Part shown: in pieces, positions 29,202 to 42,086 of the stretch
Layout: each line of letters opens with the position of its first letter
Numbering within the stretch: position 1 is the stretch's first letter
Program-made: the position numbers and the translations under genes
Origin: Butyrivibrio fibrisolvens
GTDB taxonomy: Bacteria; Bacillota; Clostridia; Lachnospirales; Lachnospiraceae
Direction of reading: 5' to 3'
Length of the DNA: 64,000 nt
Assembly: GCF_023206215.1 (NCBI RefSeq)
Contig: NZ_CP065800.1
Span: 1,426,001-1,490,000 of the forward strand
Notes under the pieces: generated by a model
Seen by the model: only the letters and a program-made list of their open reading frames with translations
Databases searched by the model: none
What the model was told of the DNA's origin: nothing

Positions 29202-32200
29202 ATGGAAAAGTACAGAATACATCCTACTGGTTCAGACAAAAATGTCCGCATGAGTTTTCAGCGCCAGAAGGACACCCTCGAGATGCCCAACCTCATTGAG
29301 GTCCAGAAGAACTCCTATCAGTGGTTCCTGGATGAGGGTCTCAAGGAAGCCTTCGATGATATCTCTCCAATTGAAGATTACAGTGGTAAACTGAGTCTTG
29401 AATTTGTAGACTTCAAACTCTGCGAAGATGAAGTTAAGTATTCTATCGAGAAATGTAAGGAGAGAGATGCTACATATGCAGCTCCTCTTAAGGTTAAGGT
29501 ACGTCTTCACAATAAAGAAAAGGACGAGATCACAGAACATGAGATCTTCATGGGCGATCTTCCTTTGATGACTGCTACTGGAACTTTTGTTATCAACGGT
29601 GCAGAGCGTGTTATTGTATCACAGCTCGTTCGTTCACCTGGTATTTATTATGATATTACATATGATAAGCTTGGTAAGAAGCTTATCGCATGCACAGTTA
29701 TTCCTAACCGTGGTGCATGGCTTGAGTATGAGACAGACTCTAATGATATATTCTATGTTCGTGTAGATCGTACACGTAAGGTACCTGTAACAGTACTTAT
29801 ACGTGCTCTTGGTATAGGTTCTAACGAAGAGATCATCGATCTGTTCGGTGATGAGCCTAAGCTCCAGGGTTCCTTCTCCAAGGATCCTTCTACAGACTAT
29901 CAGTCAGGTCTTCTTGAACTTTACAAGAAGATCCGTCCCGGCGAGCCTCTTTCTGTTGATAGTGCAGAGTCACTTATCAACGCTATGTTCTTCGATGCAA
30001 GAAGATATGATCTTGCTAAGGTTGGCCGTTATAAGTTCAATAAGAAATTACACCTTAAGAATCGTATAGGTGGACAGATCCTTGCTGAAGATGTTGTTGA
30101 TGAGACAACAGGCGAGATGCTTGCTTCAGCCGGAACTAAGGTTGACAGAGCTCTTGCTAAAGAGATTCAGGATGCAGCTATACCTTATGTATGGATCCAG
30201 ACTGAAGAGCGCAACATCAAGGTTCTTTCCAATATGATGGTAGATCTTACTCACTATGTTGACTGCGATCTTGAGCAGCTCGGCATCAATGAGGATGTTT
30301 ACTATCCAGTACTTAAAGAGATTCTTGATGAGTATGCAACCAAGGATGATGCCGAAGGTCTTGCTGAGACTATTCTGGCACGTAAGAATGATCTTATTCC
30401 TAAGCACATCACTAAGGAAGATATCATTGCATCCATCAACTACAATATGCACGTAGAGTACGGCATCGGCCACAGTGATGATATCGATCACCTTGGTAAT
30501 CGTCGTATCCGCTGCGTTGGTGAGCTCTTACAGAACCAGTACAGAATCGGTCTTTCAAGACTTGAGCGTGTTGTTCGTGAGCGTATGACTACTCGTGATG
30601 CAGAGGAGATTTCCCCTCAGACTCTTATTAACATTAAGCCTGTACAGGCTGCTGTTAAGGAGTTCTTTGGATCATCACAGTTGTCTCAGTTCATGGATCA
30701 GAACAACCCTCTTTCTGAGCTGACTCACAAGAGACGTCTTTCTGCACTTGGACCTGGTGGTCTTTCAAGAGATCGTGCCGGATTCGAGGTTCGAGACGTA
30801 CACTATACTCACTATGGTCGTATGTGTCCTATCGAGACACCTGAAGGTCCTAACATCGGTCTTATCAACTCTCTGGCATCATATGCAAGAGTTAATGAGT
30901 ACGGATTCGTTGAGGCACCTTATCGTCGTGTAGACCATACAGATGCAGAGAATCCTGTTGTTACAGATGAGATCACATACATGACAGCAGATGAGGAAGA
31001 TAACTATCATGTAGCTCAGGCTAATACTCCTCTTGATGCTGAAGGTCACTTCATCCGTAACAGCGTTTCAGGTCGTTATAAAGAAGAGACTTCTGAATAT
31101 CAGAAGAATCTTATTGATTATATGGACGTATCACCTAGAATGGTATTCTCAGTTGCTACAGCCCTTATTCCTTTCCTTGAGAACGATGATGCTAACCGTG
31201 CGCTCATGGGATCAAACATGCAGCGTCAGGCAGTACCGCTTCTTACAACAGATGCTCCTGCAGTTGGTACAGGTATGGAGCAGAAGGCTGCAGTTGACTC
31301 AGGTGACAGCGTTGTTGCCCGTAAGGCAGGTACAATTGATTTTGTTGATTCCAAAATCATACGTATGACTTATGATGATGGTGAGAAGGAAGAGTATCAC
31401 CTCATTAAGTTTATGAGAACCAACCAGTCTACATGCTATAACCAGAGACCTATCGTTGATAAGGGCGAGCATGTAGAAGCAGGACAGGTTATCGCGGATG
31501 GTCCTTCAACATTCCATGGTGAACTTGGTCTTGGTAAGAACCCTCTTATCGGATTCATGACATGGGAAGGTTACAACTACGAAGATGCTGTTCTTCTTTC
31601 AGAGCGTCTTGTACGTGATGATGTATTCACTTCAGTTCATATTGAAGAGTATGAAGCAGAGGCACGTGAGACTAAGCTTGGACCGGAAGAAATCACTCGT
31701 GATGTTCCTGGTGTTGGTGACGAAGCATTAAAAGACCTTGATGAGAATGGTGTAATCCGTATCGGTGCAGAGGTTCGTGCAGGTGATATCCTTGTAGGTA
31801 AGGTTACTCCTAAGGGAGAGACAGAGCTTACAGCTGAGGAGAGACTCCTTCGTGCGATCTTTGGTGAGAAGGCAAGAGAAGTTCGTGATACTTCCCTTAA
31901 GGTTCCTCACGGTGAGTACGGTATCATCGTAGATGCTAAGGTATTTACAAGAGAAAATGGTGATGAGCTTTCACCTGGTGTTAATAAATCAGTCCGCATC
32001 TATATCGCTCAGAAGAGAAAGATCTCTGTAGGTGATAAGATGGCTGGCCGTCACGGTAACAAGGGTGTCGTTTCACGTGTACTTCCTATCGAAGATATGC
32101 CATATCTTCCTAACGGACGTCCGCTTGACATCGTGTTGAACCCTCTAGGCGTTCCTTCACGTATGAATATCGGACAGGTGCTTGAGATTCACCTTTCACT

Positions 32201-33071
32201 TGCTGCAAGAGCTCTTGGCTTTAACGTAGCAACACCTATTTTCGATGGTGCTAACGAGAAAGATATCCAGGATATGCTCCAGATGGCTAATGACTATGTC
32301 AACATGACATGGGAAGATTTTGAAGCTGCATATAAGGATGTAGTAATGCCTGAGATCATGAAGTATCTGTATGATCACCGTGATCACAGAGAACTCTGGA
32401 AGGGTGTTCCGATCACTACAGACGGTAAAGTACAGCTTCGTGATGGACGTACAGGTCAGAAGTTCGATGGTAAGACAACAATCGGACACATGCACTACCT
32501 CAAGCTCCACCACCTTGTTGATGATAAGATCCATGCTCGTTCAACTGGTCCTTACTCTCTTGTTACACAGCAGCCTCTGGGTGGTAAAGCTCAGTTTGGT
32601 GGACAGCGTTTCGGAGAAATGGAAGTTTGGGCACTGGAAGCTTACGGTGCTGCATATACTCTTCAGGAGATCCTTACAGTTAAGTCCGATGATGTAGTAG
32701 GTCGTGTAAAGACTTATGAAGCTATCATCAAGGGTGATAACATTCCTGAACCTGGTGTTCCGGAATCATTCAAGGTTCTTCTCAAAGAGCTTCAGGCACT
32801 TGGTCTGGATATCCGTGTTATGCGTGAAGATAATACGGAAGTTGAGATCATGGAGTCTATTGATTACAGCGATTCTGATCTTAGATTCGAGATTGAAGGC
32901 GAGAACCGCAGAAACTTCGAGGATGAGTCTCTCGAAGCTAATGGATTCTCAAAGCAGAGATTCGATGAAGAGAGCGGTGAGCTTGTAGCAGACGAAGATG
33001 ACTTTGCAGAAGGATTCGATGATTTTGATGCTGCTATCGATGCACAGGCAACAGATGGTGACAACGAATAA
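29202..33071 (+). CDS. rpoB: RNA polymerase subunit beta
   Basis: The product is 1,289 residues. The ATG at 29202 is preferred to the one at 29196 because GGGGTG then has normal spacing. The rifampicin region is wild-type in form ([20 protein letters not shown] followed by [10 protein letters not shown]), which predicts sensitivity. The C-terminus ends in a long acidic tail of about 50 residues ([14 protein letters not shown]), extending past the usual end. Beta forms the active-site cleft with beta'. rpoC follows after 75 bp. Confidence 0.98.
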   Translation: MEKYRIHPTGSDKNVRMSFQRQKDTLEMPNLIEVQKNSYQWFLDEGLKEAFDDISPIEDYSGKLSLEFVDFKLCEDEVKYSIEKCKERDATYAAPLKVKVRLHNKEKDEITEHEIFMGDLPLMTATGTFVINGAERVIVSQLVRSPGIYYDITYDKLGKKLIACTVIPNRGAWLEYETDSNDIFYVRVDRTRKVPVTVLIRALGIGSNEEIIDLFGDEPKLQGSFSKDPSTDYQSGLLELYKKIRPGEPLSVDSAESLINAMFFDARRYDLAKVGRYKFNKKLHLKNRIGGQILAEDVVDETTGEMLASAGTKVDRALAKEIQDAAIPYVWIQTEERNIKVLSNMMVDLTHYVDCDLEQLGINEDVYYPVLKEILDEYATKDDAEGLAETILARKNDLIPKHITKEDIIASINYNMHVEYGIGHSDDIDHLGNRRIRCVGELLQNQYRIGLSRLERVVRERMTTRDAEEISPQTLINIKPVQAAVKEFFGSSQLSQFMDQNNPLSELTHKRRLSALGPGGLSRDRAGFEVRDVHYTHYGRMCPIETPEGPNIGLINSLASYARVNEYGFVEAPYRRVDHTDAENPVVTDEITYMTADEEDNYHVAQANTPLDAEGHFIRNSVSGRYKEETSEYQKNLIDYMDVSPRMVFSVATALIPFLENDDANRALMGSNMQRQAVPLLTTDAPAVGTGMEQKAAVDSGDSVVARKAGTIDFVDSKIIRMTYDDGEKEEYHLIKFMRTNQSTCYNQRPIVDKGEHVEAGQVIADGPSTFHGELGLGKNPLIGFMTWEGYNYEDAVLLSERLVRDDVFTSVHIEEYEAEARETKLGPEEITRDVPGVGDEALKDLDENGVIRIGAEVRAGDILVGKVTPKGETELTAEERLLRAIFGEKAREVRDTSLKVPHGEYGIIVDAKVFTRENGDELSPGVNKSVRIYIAQKRKISVGDKMAGRHGNKGVVSRVLPIEDMPYLPNGRPLDIVLNPLGVPSRMNIGQVLEIHLSLAARALGFNVATPIFDGANEKDIQDMLQMANDYVNMTWEDFEAAYKDVVMPEIMKYLYDHRDHRELWKGVPITTDGKVQLRDGRTGQKFDGKTTIGHMHYLKLHHLVDDKIHARSTGPYSLVTQQPLGGKAQFGGQRFGEMEVWALEAYGAAYTLQEILTVKSDDVVGRVKTYEAIIKGDNIPEPGVPESFKVLLKELQALGLDIRVMREDNTEVEIMESIDYSDSDLRFEIEGENRRNFEDESLEANGFSKQRFDEESGELVADEDDFAEGFDDFDAAIDAQATDGDNE

Positions 33072-33102
33072 TCCAGGTAACTACAGTTGATAAGTTGAAG
33101 GC

Positions 33103-33126
33103 ATGCCCGCCTTTTGGGGCGGGCAT
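33103..33126 (+). promoter_or_regulatory. Hairpin between rpoB and rpoC
   Basis: ATGCCCGCC/GGCGGGCAT form a perfect GC-rich 9-bp stem with a 6-base loop and no T tract. It ends six bases before the AAGGAG of rpoC. It is more likely an mRNA stability or translation element than a terminator. Confidence 0.55.
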
Positions 33127-33146
33127 CGGACAAGGAGAATATAAGC

Positions 33147-36100
33147 ATGTCAGATTCAACAATGAATAAAGCAATCAATGAGGCTTCCAGCGGAAGATCT
33201 ACTCTTACGCAGCAGTATCAGCCGATGACATTTGATGCAATTAAGATTGGTCTTGCTTCTCCGGAGAAGATTCGTGAGTGGTCACATGGCGAAGTTACAA
33301 AGCCTGAGACCATTAACTACAGAACCTTAAAGCCGGAACGTGATGGCCTTTTCTGCGAAAGAATTTTCGGACCTACAAAGGACTGGGAATGTCACTGCGG
33401 AAAATATAAGAAGATTAGATATAAGGGCGTTGTTTGTGATCGCTGCGGAGTTGAAGTAACTAAGTCTTCAGTTCGTCGTGAGCGCATGGGTCACATCGAG
33501 CTTGCAGCTCCTGTTTCCCACATTTGGTATTTCAAGGGAATCCCTAGCCGTATGGGTCTTCTTCTTGATATATCACCAAGAGTACTTGAGAAAGTCCTCT
33601 ATTTTGCTTCATACATAGTTCTTAATCCGGGAGAAACAACTCTTGAGTACAAGCAGGTTCTCTCTGAGAAAGAATATCAGGATGCCAGAGAAGAGTTCGG
33701 CAACAAGTTCCGTGCAGGAATGGGTGCTGAAGCTATCAAAGAGCTCCTTATCGATATCGACCTTGAGAAAGATTATGCAGAGCTCAAGGAAGAAGTTGAG
33801 ACATCAAGCGGACAGAAGAGAGCTCGTGTCATCAAGAGACTTGATGCAGTAGAAGCTTTCCGTGAGTCAGGCAATGATCCAAGCTGGATGATCATGGATT
33901 GTATCCCGGTTATTCCTCCGGATCTTCGTCCTATGGTACAGCTCGATGGTGGACGTTTTGCAACATCTGATCTTAACGATCTGTATCGTCGTATTATTAA
34001 CAGAAACAACCGTCTTAAGAGACTTCTTGAGCTCGGTGCTCCTGATATCATCGTTCGTAACGAGAAGAGAATGCTTCAGGAAGCAGTAGATGCTCTTATT
34101 GATAACGGTCGTCGTGGACGTCCTGTTACAGGTCCTGGTAACCGTGCACTTAAGTCACTTTCAGACCTTCTGAAAGGTAAGTCAGGTCGTTTCAGACAGA
34201 ACCTTCTTGGTAAGCGTGTCGACTATTCCGGCCGTTCCGTTATCGTAGTTGGTCCTGAACTTAAGATTTATCAGTGTGGTCTTCCTAAGGAAATGGCTAT
34301 CGAGCTGTTCAAACCTTTCGTTATGAAAGAGCTTGTATCCCGCGGAATCTCACAGAATATAAAGAATGCCAAGAAGCTTGTTGAGCGTCTTGATGAGCAG
34401 GTTTGGGATGTACTTGAAGATGTTATCAAAGAGCATCCTGTTATGCTTAACCGTGCTCCCACACTTCACAGACTTGGTATCCAGGCATTTGAGCCTATCC
34501 TTGTAGAAGGTAAAGCTATTAAGCTTCATCCTCTTGCATGTACACCTTTCAATGCTGACTTTGATGGTGACCAGATGGCTGTTCACCTCCCACTTTCAGT
34601 AGAAGCTCAGGCAGAGTGTCGTTTCCTTATGCTGCTTCCTAACAACCTGTTGAAGCCTGCAGATGGTGGCCCTGTTAACGTTCCTACACAGGATATGGTA
34701 CTTGGTCTTTACTACCTTACACAGGAGCGTCCTGGTGCAAAGGGAGAAGGCAAGTTCTTCAAGTCAGTAGATGAAGCTGTTCTTGCATATGAGAACGATG
34801 TAGTAACTCTTCAGTCTAAGGTATACGTTCGTGTATCCAAGACTCTTGCTGACGGAACAGTAGCTTCCGGCATAGTACAGAGCACTGTAGGACGTTTCAT
34901 GTTCAATGAGATGCTTCCTCAGGATCTTGGATTTGTAGACAGATCAAAGCCTGAAAACCTTCTTAAGCCAGAAGTTGACTTCATGGTTGGTAAGAAGCAG
35001 CTCAAGCAGATCATCACAAAGTGTATCAACGTGCATGGTACATTCAAGACTGCTGAAGTTCTTGACTACATCAAGGCAACAGGTTATCACCTCTCTACAA
35101 GAGCTGCCATGACAGTTTCAATTTCTGATATGACAGTACCTCCACAGAAGCAGGAGATGCTTGATGAAGCTCAGAAGACTGTTGACCGTATCGCTGCTAA
35201 CTACCGCCGTGGTCTTATTACAGACGAAGAGCGTTATCGTGCAGTAATCGATACATGGATGCAGACCGATAAAGAGCTTACTAAGTGCCTTCTTGAAGGT
35301 CTTGATAAATACAACAACATATTCATGATGGCTGACTCCGGTGCCCGTGGTTCTAACCAGCAGATCAAGCAGCTGGCTGGTATGCGTGGACTTATGGCTG
35401 ATACAACAGGTCGTACAATCGAACTTCCTATCAAGTCAAACTTCCGTGAAGGTCTTGACGTTCTGGAGTATTTCATGTCAGCTCATGGTGCTCGTAAGGG
35501 CCTTTCTGATACAGCTCTTCGTACAGCCGATTCAGGTTACCTTACACGTCGAATGGTTGATGTATCACAGGAACTTATTATTCGTGAAGTTGACTGTTCT
35601 GCAGGCAAGGAAGAGATTCCTGGAATGACAGTACGTGCTTTCATGGATGGAAAAGAAACTATCGAGCCATTGTCAGATCGTATCACAGGACGTTTCTCAT
35701 GCGAGACTATCAAGGACGCAGAAGGAAATGTACTTGTTAAGAAGAATCATATGATCACACCAAGCCGTGCAGAGAAGATCCTCTCTGTAGGTGTAAATGC
35801 TAAGGGTGGTCCGATCGAGGCAGTAAAGATCCGTACAATCCTTACATGCCGCAGCCACGTTGGTATCTGTGCTAAGTGTTATGGTGCTAACATGGCAACA
35901 GGTGAAGCAGTACAGGTTGGTGAAGCAGTTGGTATCATCGCTGCTCAGTCAATCGGTGAGCCTGGTACACAGCTTACTATGAGAACATTCCATACCGGTG
36001 GTGTTGCCGGCGGAGATATCACACAGGGTCTTCCTCGTGTAGAAGAATTGTTCGAAGCACGTAAACCTAAGGGACTTGCTATCATCTCAGAGCTTGATGG

Positions 36101-36875
36101 TCAGGTAGAGATCCGTGACACTAAGAAGAAGCGTGAAGTTGTCGTTACTAATGACGAGACAGGTGAATCAAAGGCATATCTTATCCCTTATGGTTCACGT
36201 ATCAAAGTTCAGGATAAGCAGACAATTGAAGCCGGTGATGAACTTACAGAAGGTTCTGTAAATCCTCACGATCTTCTCAAGATCAAGGGTATCCGTGCAG
36301 TACAGGATTACCTTCTTAGAGAGGTACAGAGAGTATATCGTCTTCAGGGTGTTGATATTTGCGATAAGCATATCGAAGTTATCGTACGCCAGATGCTCAA
36401 TAAGGTTATGATCGATGAAAGTGGAGATACTAACTACCTTCCTGGAACACTTGTAAACGTTCTTGACTTCGAGGATGACAATGAAAGACTCATCTCAGAA
36501 GGTAAGAGACCTGCAGTAGGTAAGCAGGTAATCCTTGGTATCACCAAGTCAGCACTTGCAACAGATTCCTTCCTGTCAGCCGCTTCCTTCCAGGAAACAA
36601 CTAAGGTTCTGACAGATGCAGCTATCCGCGGTAAGGTTGATCCGCTTCTTGGTCTTAAAGAGAACGTTATCATCGGTAAACTTATTCCTGCTGGTACAGG
36701 TCTTAAGAGATATCGTGACGTTGGTCTTAATACAGACGAACACTTCAAGGATCCTGCAAGAATGATTCTTCGTAAACAGCCTTCAGTAAGCAGAGCTGCC
36801 TTCGAAGCTGAAAGTGATATTGATGACAATATCGCTATCGAAGAAACTGTTACTGTAATGGATGATGACGAATAA
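33147..36875 (+). CDS. rpoC: RNA polymerase subunit beta'
   Basis: The product is 1,242 residues. The ATG at 33147 lies nine bases after AAGGAG. The N-terminal zinc site is [20 protein letters not shown], the catalytic loop is NADFDGD, and a second zinc site ([13 protein letters not shown]) lies before the trigger loop and the conserved [16 protein letters not shown] stretch. With RpoB it forms the catalytic core. Length and domain order are normal for Clostridia. Confidence 0.98.
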   Translation: MSDSTMNKAINEASSGRSTLTQQYQPMTFDAIKIGLASPEKIREWSHGEVTKPETINYRTLKPERDGLFCERIFGPTKDWECHCGKYKKIRYKGVVCDRCGVEVTKSSVRRERMGHIELAAPVSHIWYFKGIPSRMGLLLDISPRVLEKVLYFASYIVLNPGETTLEYKQVLSEKEYQDAREEFGNKFRAGMGAEAIKELLIDIDLEKDYAELKEEVETSSGQKRARVIKRLDAVEAFRESGNDPSWMIMDCIPVIPPDLRPMVQLDGGRFATSDLNDLYRRIINRNNRLKRLLELGAPDIIVRNEKRMLQEAVDALIDNGRRGRPVTGPGNRALKSLSDLLKGKSGRFRQNLLGKRVDYSGRSVIVVGPELKIYQCGLPKEMAIELFKPFVMKELVSRGISQNIKNAKKLVERLDEQVWDVLEDVIKEHPVMLNRAPTLHRLGIQAFEPILVEGKAIKLHPLACTPFNADFDGDQMAVHLPLSVEAQAECRFLMLLPNNLLKPADGGPVNVPTQDMVLGLYYLTQERPGAKGEGKFFKSVDEAVLAYENDVVTLQSKVYVRVSKTLADGTVASGIVQSTVGRFMFNEMLPQDLGFVDRSKPENLLKPEVDFMVGKKQLKQIITKCINVHGTFKTAEVLDYIKATGYHLSTRAAMTVSISDMTVPPQKQEMLDEAQKTVDRIAANYRRGLITDEERYRAVIDTWMQTDKELTKCLLEGLDKYNNIFMMADSGARGSNQQIKQLAGMRGLMADTTGRTIELPIKSNFREGLDVLEYFMSAHGARKGLSDTALRTADSGYLTRRMVDVSQELIIREVDCSAGKEEIPGMTVRAFMDGKETIEPLSDRITGRFSCETIKDAEGNVLVKKNHMITPSRAEKILSVGVNAKGGPIEAVKIRTILTCRSHVGICAKCYGANMATGEAVQVGEAVGIIAAQSIGEPGTQLTMRTFHTGGVAGGDITQGLPRVEELFEARKPKGLAIISELDGQVEIRDTKKKREVVVTNDETGESKAYLIPYGSRIKVQDKQTIEAGDELTEGSVNPHDLLKIKGIRAVQDYLLREVQRVYRLQGVDICDKHIEVIVRQMLNKVMIDESGDTNYLPGTLVNVLDFEDDNERLISEGKRPAVGKQVILGITKSALATDSFLSAASFQETTKVLTDAAIRGKVDPLLGLKENVIIGKLIPAGTGLKRYRDVGLNTDEHFKDPARMILRKQPSVSRAAFEAESDIDDNIAIEETVTVMDDDE

Positions 36876-36888
36876 ATCAGTTCTGTAT

Positions 36889-36917
36889 TGACAATATTGC
36901 ATTAAAATATTATAATA
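36889..36917 (+). promoter_or_regulatory. Promoter of rpsL-rpsG-fusA
   Basis: Full consensus TTGACA (36889-36894), 17 bp, TATAAT (36912-36917), just 14 bp after the rpoC stop. A hairpin CGGAAAG.../...CTTTCCG (36937-36964) lies in the leader. Confidence 0.85.
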
Positions 36918-37007
36918 TCGAATTGTGTGAAAATACGGAAAGGGGAACGTATGTCCTCTTTCCGTGTTCGCACGTTGATATACACATTTCAACAGGAGGT
37001 AAAAAGA

Positions 37008-37427
37008 ATGCCAACATTTAACCAGTTAGTCAGAAAAGGTCGTCAGACATCTGTAAAGAAGTCTACTGCTCCTGCTCTTCAGAAGGGTTTTAACTCTCTT
37101 CACAAGAAGGACATAGCTACAGCTTCTCCTCAGAAGCGTGGTGTCTGCACAGCTGTTAAGACAGCAACACCTAAAAAGCCTAACTCAGCTCTTCGTAAGA
37201 TCGCCAGAGTGCGTCTTTCAAACGGCATCGAGGTAACATCCTATATTCCTGGTGAAGGTCACAACCTTCAGGAGCATAGCGTTGTTCTTATCCGTGGTGG
37301 AAGAGTTAAGGATCTGCCTGGTACAAGATATCACATTATCCGTGGTACACTTGATACAGCCGGTGTTGCAGATCGTAAGCAGGCTCGTTCCAAGTATGGC
37401 GCTAAGAGACCTAAGGCCTCAAAGTAA
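37008..37427 (+). CDS. rpsL: 30S ribosomal protein S12
   Basis: This 139-residue decoding-centre protein starts at the ATG at 37008 behind AGGAGG. The streptomycin-relevant segments [11 protein letters not shown] and [10 protein letters not shown] have their usual lysines, so a sensitive allele is predicted. It is the first gene of the str group. Confidence 0.98.
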   Translation: MPTFNQLVRKGRQTSVKKSTAPALQKGFNSLHKKDIATASPQKRGVCTAVKTATPKKPNSALRKIARVRLSNGIEVTSYIPGEGHNLQEHSVVLIRGGRVKDLPGTRYHIIRGTLDTAGVADRKQARSKYGAKRPKASK

Positions 37428-37686
37428 TTTAGTAACAAAAAATATTAAGTGTTGGGTTCTTTGAACATATAGTAATATAAATGATCAAACGAGCTTGCAG
37501 TTAAACTCGGACTGAACATACGGCAGTCAAAGTAATACAGCAGTAGAAGCTTTATCAGTTATATTAGTAAGTTTTAGGAAAACCGCACGAACACTTAATG
37601 CATGCGAGGCACTTGTGCACAAGTTGCCGTAGAAAGCCCCGCAAGTGAGTACCTATGATTTATTAACTAATAAGGAGGGAAGAACC
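37428..37686 (+). promoter_or_regulatory. rpsL-rpsG intercistronic leader
   Basis: This is a 259-bp gap with no gene. Near its end GGCACTTG-TGCA-CAAGTTGCC (37608-37628) forms a hairpin, and CACTTG can instead pair with CAAGTG at about 37642, giving two exclusive folds upstream of the rpsG ribosome site. In E. coli this gap is the S7 translational operator, and a similar role is possible here. Confidence 0.4.
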
Positions 37687-38157
37687 GTGCCGCGTAAAGG
37701 ACATATTGTAAAACGTGATGTACTGGAAGATCCAATGTACAACAGCAAGGTTGTAACAAAGCTTGTAAACCAGGTTATGCTGGATGGCAAGAAAGGTGTT
37801 GCACAGAAGATTGTATACGGAGCTTTCGCACAGGTTGAAGAGAAGTCTGGAAAGCCAGCTCTCGAAGTATTTGAGACAGCTATGAATAATATCATGCCTG
37901 CACTCGAAGTAAAAGCTAGACGTATTGGTGGTGCTACATACCAGGTTCCGATCGAGGTTAGACCGGACAGACGTCAGGCCCTGGCTCTTCGCTGGCTTGT
38001 ACTGTTTTCACGTAAGAGAGGCGAGAAGACTATGATCGATCGTCTCGCTGGCGAGATTATGGATGCTTCTAACAATACAGGAGCAGCTGTAAAGCGTAAG
38101 GAAGACATGCACAAGATGGCAGATGCAAACAAGGCTTTCTCACACTACAGATTCTAA
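37687..38157 (+). CDS. rpsG: 30S ribosomal protein S7
   Basis: This 156-residue 30S head organiser uses a GTG start at 37687, which is set by AAGGAGGGA and gives the normal family length ([12 protein letters not shown]). It contains [20 protein letters not shown]. fusA follows after 52 bp. Confidence 0.97.
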   Translation: MPRKGHIVKRDVLEDPMYNSKVVTKLVNQVMLDGKKGVAQKIVYGAFAQVEEKSGKPALEVFETAMNNIMPALEVKARRIGGATYQVPIEVRPDRRQALALRWLVLFSRKRGEKTMIDRLAGEIMDASNNTGAAVKRKEDMHKMADANKAFSHYRF

Positions 38158-38209
38158 TTATATATTCTGTTATAGAACGTTGTTTGCAATCATTTAGGAG
38201 GAAGAACCA

Positions 38210-40330
38210 TTGGCTAAAAGAGAATATCCATTGGAGAGAACCAGAAATATAGGTATCATTGCTCATATCGATGCTGGTAAAACAACATGTACAGAGCGTA
38301 TCCTCTATTATACTGGTGTTAACTACAAGATTGGTGAGACACACGACGGCGCTTCTACCATGGACTTCATGGAACAGGAGAGAGAGCGTGGAATCACAAT
38401 TCAGTCTGCAGCTACAACATGCCACTGGACTCCACAGGAATACGGCAAAAAGATCGCTGGTGCTCCTGAGTATCGTCTTAACATTATCGATACTCCTGGT
38501 CACGTAGACTTCACAGCAGAAGTTGAGCGTTCACTTCGTGTACTTGATGGTGCAGTTGGTATCTTTGATGCTAAGAACGGCGTTGAGCCACAGTCTGAGA
38601 ACGTATGGCGTCAGGCTGACACATACGGCGTACCACGTATCGCATTCATCAACAAGATGGATATCGTTGGTGCAAACTTCTACCACGATCTGGATATGAT
38701 CCGTGATCGTCTTGGTAAGAACCCGATCGCTATCAATATCCCGATCGGTGCTGAAGATACTTATGAAGGACTTATCGATCTCTTCGAAATGAAAGCTTAT
38801 TATTTCAAGGGTGAGAAGGGTGCTGATGAAGATTGTGAAGAAATCCCTGAGGAACTCAAGGATCAGGCTGAAGAGTGGCACAACAAGATGGTTGAGCAGA
38901 TCGTAGAGCTTGATGAGAACCTTATGGAGAAATACCTTGAAGGCGAAGAAGTTACTACAGCAGAGCTCAAAGCAGCTCTTCGTAAGGGAACAATCGCTTC
39001 TGAGGCAGTTCCTGTATGTAACGGAACAGCTTACAGAAACAAGGGTGTTCAGAAGCTTCTTGATGCAGTTATCGAGTATCTTCCTGCTCCTACAGATGTA
39101 CCGGACGTTGAAGGTACAGATATGGAAGGAAATGAGATCACATGTAAGTCTACAGAGGATGGCCCTCTTGCAGCTCTTGCATTCAAGATCGTATCTGATC
39201 CTTTCGTAGGTAAGCTTGCATTTATCCGTGTTTACAGAGGTATCCTCAAGTCAGGATCTTATGTACTCAACTCAACAAAGGATAAGAAGGAACGTGTAGG
39301 TCGTATCATGCAGATCCATGCTGATAAGCGTACAGAGATCCAGGAAGCATTTGCTGGTGATATCGCTGCAGCAGTTGGTTTCAAGGATACAACTACAGGT
39401 GATACAATCTGTGATGAGAACAATCCTGTTATCCTCGAGTCTATCGAGTTCCCTGATCCTGTTATCGAGCTCGCTATCGAGCCTAAGACAAAAGCAGGCC
39501 AGGCTAAGCTTGGTGAAGCTCTTGGTAAGCTTTCTGAAGAAGATCCTACATTCCAGGTACACACTAACCACGAGACAGGTCAGACTATCATCGCTGGTAT
39601 GGGTGAAGTTCAGCTGGAAGTTATCGTTGACCGTCTCCTTCGTGAGTTCAAGGTTGAGGCTAACGTAGGTGCACCTCAGGTTGCATATAAGGAAGCATTC
39701 ACAAAGGCTGTAGATATCGAGTCTAAGTATGCTAAGCAGTCCGGTGGTCGTGGTCAGTATGGTCACTGTAAAGTTAGATTCGAGCCTATGGATGCTAACG
39801 GTGAAGAGCTTTACAAGTTCGATAACGAAGTTGTCGGCGGTGCTATTCCTAAGGAATTCATCCAGCCTATTTCTGATGGTATCGAAGAGGCTATGAAAGC
39901 CGGTAGTATTGCTGGATTCCCTGTTGTTGGTATCCACGCAACCGTATACGACGGATCATATCATGAAGTCGATTCATCTGAAATGGCATTCCACATTGCC
40001 GGATCTATGGCATTCAAGGATGCTATGGCTAAGGCATCACCTGCACTTCTTGAGCCTATCATGAAGGTTGAGGTTACAATGCCTGAGGAATACATGGGTG
40101 ATGTTATCGGTGATATCAACTCCCGTCGTGGCCGTGTAGAAGGTATGGATGACATGGGCAATGGTAAGATTGTTCGTGCATACGTTCCTCTTGCTGAGAT
40201 GTTCGGTTATGCAACAGACCTTCGTTCTAAGACACAGGGTCGTGGTAACTACTCAATGTTCTTTGAGAAGTATGAGCCAGTACCGAAGAACGTTGCTGAC
40301 AAGGTTATCTCACAGTACAAGCAGGCCTAA
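38210..40330 (+). CDS. fusA: Elongation factor G
   Basis: This 706-residue translocase GTPase has a TTG start at 38210 with AGGAGGAAG upstream. The G1 motif is [10 protein letters not shown]2/G3 include RGITIQSA and DTPGHVDF, and G4 is NKMD. Domain IV carries [11 protein letters not shown]. It moves tRNA-mRNA through the ribosome and helps recycling. It lies in the conserved rpsL-rpsG-fusA order. Confidence 0.98.
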   Translation: MAKREYPLERTRNIGIIAHIDAGKTTCTERILYYTGVNYKIGETHDGASTMDFMEQERERGITIQSAATTCHWTPQEYGKKIAGAPEYRLNIIDTPGHVDFTAEVERSLRVLDGAVGIFDAKNGVEPQSENVWRQADTYGVPRIAFINKMDIVGANFYHDLDMIRDRLGKNPIAINIPIGAEDTYEGLIDLFEMKAYYFKGEKGADEDCEEIPEELKDQAEEWHNKMVEQIVELDENLMEKYLEGEEVTTAELKAALRKGTIASEAVPVCNGTAYRNKGVQKLLDAVIEYLPAPTDVPDVEGTDMEGNEITCKSTEDGPLAALAFKIVSDPFVGKLAFIRVYRGILKSGSYVLNSTKDKKERVGRIMQIHADKRTEIQEAFAGDIAAAVGFKDTTTGDTICDENNPVILESIEFPDPVIELAIEPKTKAGQAKLGEALGKLSEEDPTFQVHTNHETGQTIIAGMGEVQLEVIVDRLLREFKVEANVGAPQVAYKEAFTKAVDIESKYAKQSGGRGQYGHCKVRFEPMDANGEELYKFDNEVVGGAIPKEFIQPISDGIEEAMKAGSIAGFPVVGIHATVYDGSYHEVDSSEMAFHIAGSMAFKDAMAKASPALLEPIMKVEVTMPEEYMGDVIGDINSRRGRVEGMDDMGNGKIVRAYVPLAEMFGYATDLRSKTQGRGNYSMFFEKYEPVPKNVADKVISQYKQA

Positions 40331-40345
40331 ATTAAGCAAAAAAGC

Positions 40346-40374
40346 TTGAATTTGCGCCGATTATCGAATATAAT
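40346..40374 (+). promoter_or_regulatory. Promoter of tuf
   Basis: TTGAAT (40346-40351), 17 bp, consensus TATAAT (40369-40374), in the 123-bp gap after fusA. It lets EF-Tu be made in excess over EF-G. Confidence 0.7.
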
Positions 40375-40453
40375 CGTTTATAGTCGGTGCTCAAAATATT
40401 CAATAACAATAATGATAATGTTGTTACACATTCATTTAAGGAGGACTTAAAAA

Positions 40454-41644
40454 ATGGCAAAGGCACATTTTGACAGAACAAAGCCGCATTGTAACATTGG
40501 TACAATCGGACACGTTGACCACGGTAAGACAACTCTTACAGCTGCTATCACAGCAGTTCTTGCTGACAGACAGGGTGGCGAAGCAGTAGCTTTCGATCAG
40601 ATCGATAAGGCACCTGAAGAAAAGGCACGTGGAATAACAATTTCATCTGCTCACATCGAGTATGAGACAAAAAACAGACACTATGCACACGTTGACTGCC
40701 CTGGCCACGCTGATTATGTAAAGAACATGATCACTGGTGCAGCTCAGATGGATGGCGCTATCCTCGTTGTTGCTGCTACAGACGGTGTTATGGCTCAGAC
40801 AAAGGAGCACGTTCTTCTTGCTCGTCAGGTAGGCGTTCCTTACATCGTTGTATTCATGAACAAGTGCGATATGGTTGATGATCCTGAACTTCTTGACCTT
40901 GTTGAGATGGAGATCAGAGACCTTCTTAACGAGTACGAGTTCCCTGGCGATGATACACCTATCATCCGTGGTTCAGCTCTTAAGGCTCTTGAGGATCCTA
41001 AGTCCGAATGGGGTGACAAGATCGTTGAGCTTATGGATACAGTTGATTCTTATATCCCTGATCCTGCTCGTGAGATCGACAAGCCTTTCCTTATGCCTGT
41101 TGAGGACGTATTCACAATCACAGGTCGTGGTACAGTTGCTACAGGCCGTGTTGAGAGAGGTCAGCTCCACCTTAACGACGAAATCGAAATCGTTGGTATC
41201 AAGGAAGAGACAAAGAAGTCAGTTGTTACAGGTATCGAGATGTTCCGTAAGACTCTTGACTACGCTGAAGCTGGTGATAACGTAGGTATCCTTCTTCGTG
41301 GTGTAGATCGTACAGAGATCGAAAGAGGACAGGTTGTAGCTGTTCCTGGAACAGTTACTTGCCACAAGAAGTTCACAGCTGAGGTTTACGTTCTTACAAA
41401 GGATGAAGGTGGACGTCATACTCCTTTCTTCAACAACTATCGTCCTCAGTTCTACTTCAGAACAACAGACGTAACAGGTGTATGTAACCTTCCTGAAGGT
41501 ACAGAGATGTGCATGCCTGGTGACCACGTAACAATGACTATCGAACTTATTCACCCTATCGCTATGGAGCAGGGTCTTACATTCGCTATTCGTGAAGGCG
41601 GACGTACAGTAGGTTCAGGCCGTGTTGCTACAATCATCGAGTAA
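40454..41644 (+). CDS. tuf: Elongation factor Tu
   Basis: This 396-residue GTPase delivers aminoacyl-tRNA to the ribosome. G1 is [10 protein letters not shown]3 is DCPGHADY and G4 is NKCD. AAGGAGG precedes the ATG. It is transcribed from its own promoter plus readthrough from fusA and ends at a strong terminator. Confidence 0.98.
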   Translation: MAKAHFDRTKPHCNIGTIGHVDHGKTTLTAAITAVLADRQGGEAVAFDQIDKAPEEKARGITISSAHIEYETKNRHYAHVDCPGHADYVKNMITGAAQMDGAILVVAATDGVMAQTKEHVLLARQVGVPYIVVFMNKCDMVDDPELLDLVEMEIRDLLNEYEFPGDDTPIIRGSALKALEDPKSEWGDKIVELMDTVDSYIPDPAREIDKPFLMPVEDVFTITGRGTVATGRVERGQLHLNDEIEIVGIKEETKKSVVTGIEMFRKTLDYAEAGDNVGILLRGVDRTEIERGQVVAVPGTVTCHKKFTAEVYVLTKDEGGRHTPFFNNYRPQFYFRTTDVTGVCNLPEGTEMCMPGDHVTMTIELIHPIAMEQGLTFAIREGGRTVGSGRVATIIE

Positions 41645-41666
41645 TTGTATATAACCTGAATTTATA

Positions 41667-41700
41667 CGGCTTTCGGAGTTTTCTCCGAAAGCCGTTTTTT
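41667..41700 (+). terminator. Terminator of tuf
   Basis: A perfect 12-bp stem CGGCTTTCGGAG/CTCCGAAAGCCG with a TTTT loop and six T. Confidence 0.96.
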
Positions 41701-41832
41701 AGTATTGGTCGATTCAGTTTTTAATATTGGTCGATTCAGTTTTTAATATTGGTCGATTCACTTTTTTAATATTGGTCGATTCACTTTTTTAGTATTGGTC
41801 GATTCAGTTTTTTAGTATTGGTCAATTCAGTT
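41700..41832. repeat. 22-23 bp tandem repeat array, six units
   Basis: ATTGGTCGATTCA recurs with starts at 41704, 41726, 41748, 41771, 41794 and 41817. The spacing shifts from 22 to 23 as the T run grows by one. The last unit has a point change. The array begins at the last base of the tuf terminator T run. Confidence 0.92.
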
Positions 41833-41906
41833 TATTTGATGTTGTCTTCTTTATAATCTTTCAGATATATTTCATATTTTTATCAAATAATACATGTATA
41901 ATATAG

Positions 41907-41939
41907 ATTAAGGTCTAAGAGGATAGCTTAGACCTTAAT
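41907..41939 (+). promoter_or_regulatory. Strong hairpin upstream of relQ
   Basis: A perfect 13-bp stem ATTAAGGTCTAAG/CTTAGACCTTAAT with a 7-base loop lies 148 bp upstream of the RelQ-like gene, just after a TATAAT (41898). The tail has only two T, so it is at best a weak terminator. A 5' leader element for relQ is possible. Confidence 0.45.
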
Positions 41940-42086
41940 TTGATGTTAGGAAGTAAAATCTTTTCATATGTATATGTAAAAGAAGTATAATCTAACAGCT
42001 ATGGATGCTTGAAATAATCTTTCAAGGATATATAATAAAACATTGCGGTTTCACTATAAAAATAATACGGATATGGGGAGCAATTA

